From Lachnospiraceae bacterium (lineage in GTDB: Bacteria > Bacillota > Clostridia > Lachnospirales > Lachnospiraceae): a stretch of DNA of 57,810 nucleotides. Shown piece by piece: positions 17,823-24,513 of this stretch. Each line of letters begins with the position of its first letter. The stretch's first letter is position 1. The stretch lies in contig JAFWLM010000118.1 of assembly GCA_017511045.1 (NCBI GenBank), positions 1-57,810 on the forward strand. The letters are read 5' to 3'. The position numbers were made by a program, and so were the translations under genes. The notes beneath the pieces were generated by a model that was not told the DNA's origin, searched no databases, and saw only the letters and a list, made by a program, of their open reading frames with translations.

Positions 17823-18668
17823 ATGGCAGTAGATCATGAGTGCTCATGCAATAAGAATCCATTGGTTCCGTCTTTGTGCAAGGTCATTGATGTGAAACAG
17901 GAAACACCTGATATCCAGACCTACACGATCCAGACGCTCGATGGCAAGAAGCCTTTCAGCCCGCTTCCGGGACAGCTGGCAATGATCTCGCTCTTAGGCG
18001 TCGGCGAGGCAATGTTCTCAATTACGGCGCAGGGAGAGGATTATATTCAGAGTGCAATCAAGAGAACAGGTATGCTGACGGATGAATTCCATCAGATGCA
18101 GCCGGGGCAGGTGATCGGTGTAAGAGGACCTTACGGAAACCATTTCCCAATCGACGATTTAAAGGGAAAAGACGTACTGTTCATCGGCGGCGGTGTTGGC
18201 ATCGCGCCGGTACGTTCCATGATCCGTTACGCGTTTGAACACAGAGAAGATTTCGGACATATCGACATCCTTTACGGAGCCCGTTCGTCCGCGGATATCT
18301 GTTTCAAACAGGACTGTCTGGAAGACTGGCCAAAACAGCCGGATACCAATGTGTACATTACAACAGATGTTCCGTCCGATGACTGGGACGGACATGTAGG
18401 CTTTGTTCCTCCTTATATCGAAGAGGTGGGATTCAAGCCGGAAGGTAAAAAAGTAGTTCTTTGCGGACCGCCTATTATGATCAAATTAGGTTCGGCGAGC
18501 CTGTTAAAGCTCGGCTTCGCAAAAGAAGATATTATCACGACCTTAGAGCTCCGTATGAAATGCGGAATCGGAAAATGCGGTCGTTGTAATATAGGAAGTA
18601 AATTTGTATGTTTAGACGGTCCGGTATTTACTTTATCCGAACTGGATGAACTGCCGGATGAGAAATAG
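17823..18668 (+). CDS. flxA: FlxA-like FAD/NAD(P)H-binding subunit
   Basis: A 281-residue ferredoxin-reductase-like protein, similar to the sulfhydrogenase gamma subunit and PyrK. It has an FAD-binding barrel (PGQLAMISLLG), a nucleotide domain (FIGGGVGIAPVRSM, VLCGPPIM) and a C-terminal [2Fe-2S] group (MKCGIGKCGRCNIG...C). It is the likely entry point for NADH electrons. Preceded by AAAGGAGG and followed 10 bp later by the small membrane protein gene. Confidence 0.9.
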   Translation: MAVDHECSCNKNPLVPSLCKVIDVKQETPDIQTYTIQTLDGKKPFSPLPGQLAMISLLGVGEAMFSITAQGEDYIQSAIKRTGMLTDEFHQMQPGQVIGVRGPYGNHFPIDDLKGKDVLFIGGGVGIAPVRSMIRYAFEHREDFGHIDILYGARSSADICFKQDCLEDWPKQPDTNVYITTDVPSDDWDGHVGFVPPYIEEVGFKPEGKKVVLCGPPIMIKLGSASLLKLGFAKEDIITTLELRMKCGIGKCGRCNIGSKFVCLDGPVFTLSELDELPDEK

Positions 18669-18678
18669 GAGGAATAAA

Positions 18679-18903
18679 ATGGGCTTAGGAAAATCTTTAG
18701 TTAAATTAGGTGTTTTAGCAGGCGCAGCTTACGGCGGATACTATCTGTACAAAAAATATGTAAAGAAAGACAATGTTCCGCAGAAGGATTTTGACGAGCT
18801 TGCAGACGTAAACTTCGATTATGATGATGACGCTGCAAAAGAAGAAAGCTTCGCAGACAAGATCAAAGCTGCAGCAGAAAAACAGCTGAACAAGATTAAG
18901 TAA
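18679..18903 (+). CDS. Small membrane protein, 74 residues, copy A
   Basis: Not a family I recognise. ATG at 18679 follows AGGAGG at good distance. Residues about 3-27 (GKSLVKLGVLAGAAYGGYYL) look like one membrane helix or a strongly membrane-binding segment, followed by a Lys-rich stretch, an acidic middle (FDYDDD) and an amphipathic Lys/Ala C-terminus. It differs from copy B (20377-20601) at only 4 of 74 residues. It is the last gene of the Hdr-Flx operon, so it may anchor that soluble complex to the membrane. Function is inference only. Confidence 0.8.
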   Translation: MGLGKSLVKLGVLAGAAYGGYYLYKKYVKKDNVPQKDFDELADVNFDYDDDAAKEESFADKIKAAAEKQLNKIK

Positions 18904-18930
18904 AAGTGAGAACCATTGTTCTATAGGGGA

Positions 18931-18961
18931 GAAGGAGACAGAGCTGTTCTCTGTCTCCTTC
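18931..18961 (+). terminator. Hairpin ending the Hdr-Flx operon; REP-like
   Basis: AAGGAGACAGAG (18932-18943) and CTCTGTCTCCTT (18949-18960) form a perfect 12-bp stem with a 5-nt loop, 28 bp past the small-protein stop. Only a mixed CCTTCCTT tail follows, so it may be an imperfect terminator. Related to the palindromes at 6488 and 21693. Confidence 0.55.
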
Positions 18962-19007
18962 CTTACCTTTCCGGCAGGGAAGAACAAAACCTGAAGGAGA
19001 ATGAAAG

Positions 19008-20219
19008 ATGCTCGTTTTCAAAAATGCTAAACTGATCGATGGAACAGGAAAAGAACCTGTAGAAAATGCTTCGATTCTGATTGAACATGGCCGTTTTCGG
19101 GAGATCGGGACCGATCTTTCATATCCTGGGGATACAATAGTTATTGACCTGAAGGGTAAGACCGTTATTCCGGGACTTATCGATGCCCATATTCACATTA
19201 ACGGATCAAGCAGGCTGGACCGTCCAGGGGCAAGTCATCTTATCCCAAGCTATAACTTTGCGGAAATGCGGGAAGGTTGTCTCAGATGGGGTGTTGTTGC
19301 TGTCCGTTCCTGTGGGCAGTTTGTAGAAGAAACACTTGCTTTCAGGGAGGGCGTAGAAAACGGTACGATTGAGCGTTCTCCACGTGTTTGTATGTCCGGC
19401 CCTATGTTCCAGTCTCCGGGCGGACATCCCTGTTATACCGTTTTTATGTCGGATCCGGATGTGGAACAGTTCGCATGTGCGATCGTGAAGGAAGATACCG
19501 AGATCGAGCCGATCATCAAAAAGTCCAAAGAGCAGGGCGTGGATTTTACAAAGGTCTTCTATGCACATTTGAATAAGATGGATTATCCGAATCCGGTGCC
19601 GCGAATCTCGAAGAAGAAACTGCAGGAAATAATTGATATTTCCCATCGTTATGGGCTTTCTGTTACCGTGCACGTTGATTGTCCTGAAGAGATGAAGGAT
19701 GCTGTCGAACTCGGAGCTGATGTGATCGAGCATATGATCGGAGCGGGCGAGACGCAAAATGATTTTTCGGATGAACTGGTTGCCCTGACGAAACAAAGCG
19801 GTGCCATTATTGATCCCACTATGATCTCTATTAAGCGTTTTGATCCTTTAAACGATTCAGCACCTTCTGTCTGGAATGCTGTGAAAAAGGCTGTGATGAA
19901 ATGCTATCATGCTGGAATTCCGCTGGCCGTTGGCTGCGATGCAGGCATACCGTTTGTCCCGTTTGGGGAGGCTGTACATGATGAAATGGCTTGCCTGAAC
20001 GATGTCGGGATTCCTCCGCTTGAAGTAATCACAATGGCAACAAGCGGCAATGCGAAACTACTGGGTATGGATGATCATATAGGAACGATCGAGCCGGGAA
20101 AAGATGCAGATCTGATCGTTTTAGAAAAAGATCCGCTCGAGGACATTAAAAATACGAAAACCATTGAACTGGTCTTCTTAAAGGGCAGAGTTGTTACTGA
20201 TTGTATAAGCGAAATGTAG
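19008..20219 (+). CDS. Amidohydrolase family protein
   Basis: A 403-residue metal-dependent hydrolase of the imidazolonepropionase/dipeptidase-like amidohydrolase group. The N-terminal strand (MLVFKNAKLIDGTG), the metal pair DAHIH (His61, His63), later His in TVHVD and VIEHM, and Asp in VGCDAG give the usual binuclear or mononuclear site. The tail (GTIEPGKDADLIVLEKDP) is classic. ATG at 19008 is preceded by AAGGAGA 7 bases away. It lies between the two copies of the small membrane protein and may hydrolyse an amide or lactam; substrate unknown. Whether it belongs to the surrounding system is unclear. Confidence 0.88.
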   Translation: MLVFKNAKLIDGTGKEPVENASILIEHGRFREIGTDLSYPGDTIVIDLKGKTVIPGLIDAHIHINGSSRLDRPGASHLIPSYNFAEMREGCLRWGVVAVRSCGQFVEETLAFREGVENGTIERSPRVCMSGPMFQSPGGHPCYTVFMSDPDVEQFACAIVKEDTEIEPIIKKSKEQGVDFTKVFYAHLNKMDYPNPVPRISKKKLQEIIDISHRYGLSVTVHVDCPEEMKDAVELGADVIEHMIGAGETQNDFSDELVALTKQSGAIIDPTMISIKRFDPLNDSAPSVWNAVKKAVMKCYHAGIPLAVGCDAGIPFVPFGEAVHDEMACLNDVGIPPLEVITMATSGNAKLLGMDDHIGTIEPGKDADLIVLEKDPLEDIKNTKTIELVFLKGRVVTDCISEM

Positions 20220-20254
20220 TCTGCATCGGAGTATCATTCGGAAACTTTTTTCGA

Positions 20255-20297
20255 TTGACGATTAAGCGGAAAACGATATACTATTTATATAATAGTA
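20255..20297 (+). promoter_or_regulatory. Promoter and inverted repeat before small protein B operon
   Basis: TTGACG (20255-20260) and TATACT (20277-20282) with 16-bp spacing form a strong promoter. TACTATT (20279-20285) and AATAGTA (20291-20297) make a perfect 7-bp inverted repeat with 5 bp between arms across the -10 end and start point, a plausible operator. Confidence 0.55.
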
Positions 20298-20376
20298 AGT
20301 GAGTTCGAGGGTTCAGATGAATCGATAGTTTCGCTATATGATGCGTATGATCTTTCGAAAAAACAGGAGGTTTAAA

Positions 20377-20601
20377 ATGGGCTTAGGAAAAGCATTAGTA
20401 AAATTAGGAGTAGTAGCAGGTGCTGCTTACGGCGGATACTATCTTTACAAAAAATATGTAAAGAAAGACAATGTTCCACAGAAAGATTTCGATGATCTTG
20501 CAGACGTTACCTTCGATTATGATGATGACGCAGCAAAAGAAGAAAGCTTTGCAGACAAGATCAAAGCTGCTGCAGAAAAACAGCTGAACAAGATTAAATA
20601 A
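20377..20601 (+). CDS. Small membrane protein, 74 residues, copy B
   Basis: Near-identical to copy A (18679-18903): S6A, L13V, one E-to-D and one N-to-T. ATG at 20377 follows AGGAGG. Same layout: hydrophobic N-terminal segment with AGAAYGGYYLYKKY, acidic middle, basic amphipathic C-terminus. Codons differ at many synonymous positions while the protein is almost unchanged, pointing to purifying selection on the protein. It is the first gene of an operon with the UbiA-type prenyltransferase, whose GTG start lies 6 bases past this stop. Confidence 0.82.
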   Translation: MGLGKALVKLGVVAGAAYGGYYLYKKYVKKDNVPQKDFDDLADVTFDYDDDAAKEESFADKIKAAAEKQLNKIK

Positions 20602-20607
20602 GACAAC

Positions 20608-21687
20608 GTGAAGAAAATAAAATTCTGGTTTGACAATGCACGGTCGGTATCATTGCCTCAGAGCATGATGCCGGCTCTTGTCGCGGCTTTTCTTGCGACG
20701 AAATATTCAGACTTTAAATGGTATCTGGCCCTGGTCTCTCTGATTGGAATCGCCTTTGCCCATTTGAGTCTGAATTTATTTGACGATTATTTTGATTTCA
20801 GAAACGCTGAACAGGGTGATCGTACGGCTCTTGTAAGAGAGGGCTTTCGTGCGATGACAGCAAAATGTCCGCCGCTGCAGGATGGAACAGTAAGCCCTAA
20901 AAAGTGGTTTTTAGTCAGCTGCCTGTTTGGGGTCATCGCCTGCTGTTTTGGCGTGCCTGTTCTGATCCTTCGCGGAGCAACGATCCTTTGGGTCGTTCTT
21001 GGTGTGGCCGTATTAGGCCTTTTCTATTCCGCGCCTCCGTTAAAGCTCGGCTATCATGGCCTTGGAGAGCTGATCATCGGCTGCATTTTCGGACCGGGGA
21101 TCTTTATCGGGATGAACCTTGCTGCCGCAGGAGAGTTCCATCTTTCAGAAGTCCTGCTGTCTATCGCCATGGGACTGATCGTCGTTGCAATCCTTTATGT
21201 ACATTCCATTATGGATTATGCGGCTGATACAAAGGCAGGCAAGAGGACTCTGGCATGGCTGGTCGGCTGCCATGCAACGATACCGAAAGCAGGGAAAGAG
21301 GTGCCGGCACCATCAGAAGAAAAAGTGAAAGCAGGGCAGAACCGGCAGTATATTGCACTTGCGGCAATCATTTTCCTGCCGTATGTGCTGGTGATCCTTG
21401 CAGTTGTGATCCAAGCGGTTCAGCCATATTATATTGTGGCTCTTCTTGCGCTTCCATGGTCCATCGATCTTTTCCGTTCGATGCTGGCTTTCAAAAAAGA
21501 CCCGTTCGCACCCGTAGAGAAGAAGTGGTGGTACGGAAGCTTTCAGATGTGGGAAGCGATCAAGGAAAACCATCTCGACTGGTTTATGCTGAGATGGCTC
21601 CTGGCGCAGCGTATCAGCATCGTATTCAGTATATTATGCATCCTCGCGTCGATCGCGGAGATGATCATTAAACTGACAACACTGTAG
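20608..21687 (+). CDS. UbiA/MenA-family prenyltransferase
   Basis: A 359-residue polytopic membrane protein of the UbiA superfamily, which transfers a polyprenyl chain to an aromatic or other acceptor. The first Asp-rich motif is NLFDDYFDF (Asn56, Asp59, Asp60, Asp63) and the second DYAADTKAGKRTLA (Asp203, Asp207), matching the Mg-diphosphate sites of MenA/UbiA. About eight or nine hydrophobic segments. A linker at about 228-250 (Lys/Glu/Pro-rich) lies between helices. The GTG start at 20608 lacks a clear ribosome site but is probably coupled to the preceding gene. The acceptor is unknown; together with the long-chain prenyl synthase it implies a prenylated, quinone-like lipid. Confidence 0.85.
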   Translation: MKKIKFWFDNARSVSLPQSMMPALVAAFLATKYSDFKWYLALVSLIGIAFAHLSLNLFDDYFDFRNAEQGDRTALVREGFRAMTAKCPPLQDGTVSPKKWFLVSCLFGVIACCFGVPVLILRGATILWVVLGVAVLGLFYSAPPLKLGYHGLGELIIGCIFGPGIFIGMNLAAAGEFHLSEVLLSIAMGLIVVAILYVHSIMDYAADTKAGKRTLAWLVGCHATIPKAGKEVPAPSEEKVKAGQNRQYIALAAIIFLPYVLVILAVVIQAVQPYYIVALLALPWSIDLFRSMLAFKKDPFAPVEKKWWYGSFQMWEAIKENHLDWFMLRWLLAQRISIVFSILCILASIAEMIIKLTTL

Positions 21688-21692
21688 TTAGT

Positions 21693-21725
21693 GGAGGAGA
21701 CAGAGAACCGTCCCCTGTCTCCTTG
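21693..21725. repeat. REP-like palindrome (shortened arm)
   Basis: AGGAGACAG (21695-21703) pairs with CTGTCTCCT (21715-21723). The loop AGAACCGTCCC matches the right part of the 6488 element, so this copy looks like the same repeat with part of the left arm missing. It sits between the prenyltransferase and radical SAM genes inside an apparent operon and may reduce downstream transcription. Confidence 0.6.
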
Positions 21726-21747
21726 TATAAACAGAAAGAATAATCAT

Positions 21748-22755
21748 ATGAAATTCACACAATTATGCTATCTTCCAATATGGTTTTTAAGGAATGTGAT
21801 CTTTAAAGAGCATGGACCACTGCAGACAGTCCTGTTCATTACGGATTACTGCAACTTGAAATGTAAACATTGTTTCGAGATGGGACATGCCTGCACTATG
21901 CAGAAATCCTATCAGCAGATCAAGGAAGAACTGGAGTATTCCTACCGTATGGGCAGCCGCTTTGTAGATTTTGAAGGCGGAGAGCCAACGCTTTGGAGAC
22001 AGCCGGTCAGCCGGACGAAAGACTCCTGGACTCCGAAACGGGGGATCAGCGGAAGAGTAGATAAAAACGGAACGCCGATCCTTGACATCAATGATCTGAT
22101 CATCCTGGCAAAGAAGATCGGTTTTTATTCCTGCACGGTAACGACAAATGCACAGACTGATTTTTCCTGGGTGAATGCTGATCTGATCTGGATGAGCCTG
22201 GATGGATATAAAGAGTATCATGACCGGGTCCGCGGAGAAGGCGCCTTTGAGAAGCTGGATAAAAACGCCCGTATCTTTGCGGAAAAACAGAAACAGAAAA
22301 AGGCTGCCGGCAAGAAGCCCTGTGTGCTCGGATGCAATATGGCGATCAACCGGATCAACAAAGACTCAGTTGGTGATGTGCTGAATTATGTGAAGCAGAG
22401 CCGCTTTATTGAAAGCATTGCATTGAATTTCCATACACCGTATCCCGGAACAGAAGAACTGATGCTGGATGATAAGACCAAGGCATTTGTGATCGACAGG
22501 ATCATCGCCTATAAGAAAGCCGGGTATCCGATCCAAAACAGTGTAAGCGGTCTTAAGATCATGAAAAAACGCGGCTTCAAGAAAAACTGCTGGGTCAGCA
22601 ACTTTATCATTACTGACGGAACCCGTTTTAAGACCTGCCCGGGTGAGACTTTGGGAATCTGCGATGATTGCGGTTTCTGTATGGCAGGTGAGATGTACAG
22701 TGTCATGCATTTGAAGCCGGATACGCTGCTGGCAGGAATGTCACTGAGATTATAA
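21748..22755 (+). CDS. Radical SAM enzyme
   Basis: A 335-residue radical SAM protein. The cluster motif CNLKCKHC (Cys35, Cys39, Cys42) follows FITDYCN, and GGEP (EGGEPTLW) is the SAM-binding glycine motif. The C-terminal Cys-rich part (FKTCPGETLGICDDCGFC) could bind a second cluster, as in SPASM or HpnH-like proteins. The chosen ATG at 21748 begins the conserved part; an in-frame GTG at 21691 lies within the repeat and is unlikely. It lies 4 bp before the DUF445 gene and downstream of the prenyltransferase. A role in ring or chain modification of the prenylated lipid is a guess. Confidence 0.83.
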   Translation: MKFTQLCYLPIWFLRNVIFKEHGPLQTVLFITDYCNLKCKHCFEMGHACTMQKSYQQIKEELEYSYRMGSRFVDFEGGEPTLWRQPVSRTKDSWTPKRGISGRVDKNGTPILDINDLIILAKKIGFYSCTVTTNAQTDFSWVNADLIWMSLDGYKEYHDRVRGEGAFEKLDKNARIFAEKQKQKKAAGKKPCVLGCNMAINRINKDSVGDVLNYVKQSRFIESIALNFHTPYPGTEELMLDDKTKAFVIDRIIAYKKAGYPIQNSVSGLKIMKKRGFKKNCWVSNFIITDGTRFKTCPGETLGICDDCGFCMAGEMYSVMHLKPDTLLAGMSLRL

Positions 22756-22759
22756 AAAT

Positions 22760-23638
22760 ATGTTACATACAATCCTTCATTACATTTCCGGACCGGTCAT
22801 CGGTGCGGTCATCGGAGCTTTTACAAATTATCTTGCGATCAAGATGTTGTTCAGGCCTTTAAAACCGGTAAAGATCGGCCGCTTTACGCTGCCGTTAACG
22901 CCGGGTGTGATACCGCGTCATCAGGAGGCTCTGGCCGACGCGCTTTCCAATACTGTTTATGAAAATTTCTTCACCAACACAGATATCGAAGGGATTTTTA
23001 TGACTGATGAAATGACAGACAGGTTCTCGGAGGGAATCTACCAGCTGCTCGAGGGGGTCGATCTTTCCTCTGTTGGAGACGGACTCAGCGAGGAATCCAA
23101 ACTGAAAGTAAAGGAAGCAATCTATCGGAAGATCCACGAAATGATCCTGAACACGGATATCTCCGGCATCGTTTCAAATGAAACGGCAAAGATCATCCGC
23201 ACAAAAGTAAAAGGCGGACTGGTCTCCAATATTATCTTAAGTGAAGAGATTACGGGCCGGATCGCATCTTATGCAGGCAGACAGGTTCAGGATTACATCC
23301 GGGAGAATGATGTGGAAATCCTGTATCCGATCCTTGAAAAGCAAAGTTCGGAACTGAAAAAGATGAACTTAGCTGATCTTACCGGGTCTGTTGGTATTGA
23401 CCGTGAGATCATCATGGAAACGATAAAAAAAGGGTACCGGAGCTTTATGGGCGACACGAAGCAGAAGATTGCGGAGACGTTCCATATCAAAGAATTTATC
23501 CATGAAAAGATCATGGAACTGGATCCGGGCGAGATCGAGCGTCTGGTCAATAAAGCGATCAAACGGGAAATGAACTATCTTGTTTATCTTGGCGCTCTTT
23601 TAGGTTTTATCATCGGCATTATTAATATCTTTGTTTAA
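22760..23638 (+). CDS. DUF445 family membrane protein
   Basis: A 292-residue protein of the DUF445 (YheB-like) family. The N-terminal membrane segment GPVIGAVIGAFTNYLAIKMLFRP and the following PLTPGVIPRHQEALADALS are characteristic. A second membrane segment closes the protein (LGALLGFIIGIINIFV), with a long helical part between. No clear ribosome site is present, so it is probably translated by coupling with the radical SAM gene 4 bp upstream. Biochemical function of the family is not established; its place here suggests a membrane-lipid related role. Confidence 0.85.
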   Translation: MLHTILHYISGPVIGAVIGAFTNYLAIKMLFRPLKPVKIGRFTLPLTPGVIPRHQEALADALSNTVYENFFTNTDIEGIFMTDEMTDRFSEGIYQLLEGVDLSSVGDGLSEESKLKVKEAIYRKIHEMILNTDISGIVSNETAKIIRTKVKGGLVSNIILSEEITGRIASYAGRQVQDYIRENDVEILYPILEKQSSELKKMNLADLTGSVGIDREIIMETIKKGYRSFMGDTKQKIAETFHIKEFIHEKIMELDPGEIERLVNKAIKREMNYLVYLGALLGFIIGIINIFV

Positions 23639-23666
23639 AAAAAAGAAAGCGCTTTAGAGTTTTTAT

Positions 23667-23674
23667 GATATAAT
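23667..23674 (+). promoter_or_regulatory. Extended -10 promoter of kinase-like gene
   Basis: TGATATAAT-type extended -10 with TATAAT at 23669-23674, about 44 bp before the ATG at 23718. No convincing -35 box. Confidence 0.45.
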
Positions 23675-23717
23675 CTTAAAGAAGTTTGAGTAATCCTTAT
23701 AGTGAGAGGTAGAATTC

Positions 23718-24335
23718 ATGAACAGAGTAATTACGATTGGTAGAGAGTTTGGTTCCGGTGGTAGAGAACTTGGCGTTCGTCTGGCTAACGCACTTGACTT
23801 TGCATATTATGATAAGGAAATCATCACAGCGATCGTCAACCATACAGACCTTGCGGAAGGCTTTGTAAAGGAAGTTGTAGAAGGCAAGTCTGCCAGATAC
23901 TTCCCGCTGAACATCGGCCAGAGTATGAATATCAACGTGGATTATCAGATCCATCAGATGCAGTCGATCGTGAAAGCGCAGACAGAAACGATCAAAGAAA
24001 TGGCACTGAAATCCAATTGCGTCATCGTCGGAAGATGTGCAGACTATATCCTCAAGGACCTGCGTGATGAAGGCCAGATCGAACTGTTCCGTCTCTTTAT
24101 CTATGCTGAACCGGAAAGCCGGTTGAAACGATGCAAAGAGAGGGCAAAGGAAGGCGAGAATCTGACAGATAAAGAAATGGAGAAGCAGATCAAGCGGATC
24201 AATAAGGATCGTGCATCCTATTATGAGGATTACACTCTCCAGAAATGGGGAGATAAGAGTAATTATGATATCTGTCTCAACACTTCATTTATGAATATCG
24301 AATCGATGATCCCGCATCTTGCAAAACTCTTCTAA
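23718..24335 (+). CDS. Cytidylate kinase-like family protein
   Basis: A 205-residue P-loop protein beginning MNRVITIGREFGSGGRELG, the typical modified Walker A of the cytidylate kinase-like group common in Clostridia. Later features include CVIVGRCADYIL and the lid-like RLKRCKERAKEGENLTDKE. It may phosphorylate a nucleoside monophosphate, but this group is separate from the housekeeping Cmk and its substrate has not been settled to my knowledge. Single-gene unit with its own promoter and terminator. Confidence 0.85.
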   Translation: MNRVITIGREFGSGGRELGVRLANALDFAYYDKEIITAIVNHTDLAEGFVKEVVEGKSARYFPLNIGQSMNINVDYQIHQMQSIVKAQTETIKEMALKSNCVIVGRCADYILKDLRDEGQIELFRLFIYAEPESRLKRCKERAKEGENLTDKEMEKQIKRINKDRASYYEDYTLQKWGDKSNYDICLNTSFMNIESMIPHLAKLF

Positions 24336-24361
24336 AACAATTACAAACGATAAAAAATGTG

Positions 24362-24394
24362 AAACAGTGACCTATAAAAGGGTCACTGTTTTAA
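24362..24394 (+). terminator. Rho-independent terminator
   Basis: AAACAGTGACC (24362-24372) and GGTCACTGTTT (24381-24391) form a perfect 11-bp stem with a T-rich tail, 27 bp after the kinase-like gene. Confidence 0.85.
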
Positions 24395-24427
24395 TATTTA
24401 TGTAATATTTATTTAAAACCATCGTAA

Positions 24428-24456
24428 TTGAATTTCTGAAAATCCTCCAATATAAT
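24428..24456 (+). promoter_or_regulatory. Promoter of surface hydrolase operon
   Basis: TTGAAT (24428-24433) and TATAAT (24451-24456) at exactly 17-bp spacing, upstream of the glucosaminidase-dockerin gene. Confidence 0.7.
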
Positions 24457-24513
24457 TACAGAGTATTCATCCTCAATCACTTGAAAGCCTCCCAGCGACA
24501 TGTGATTTTCGAG

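Noticed and set aside
21691-21747. In-frame GTG extension of the radical SAM protein
   Set aside because: The added residues are translated from the REP-like palindrome and have no ribosome site; the ATG at 21748 begins the conserved protein.
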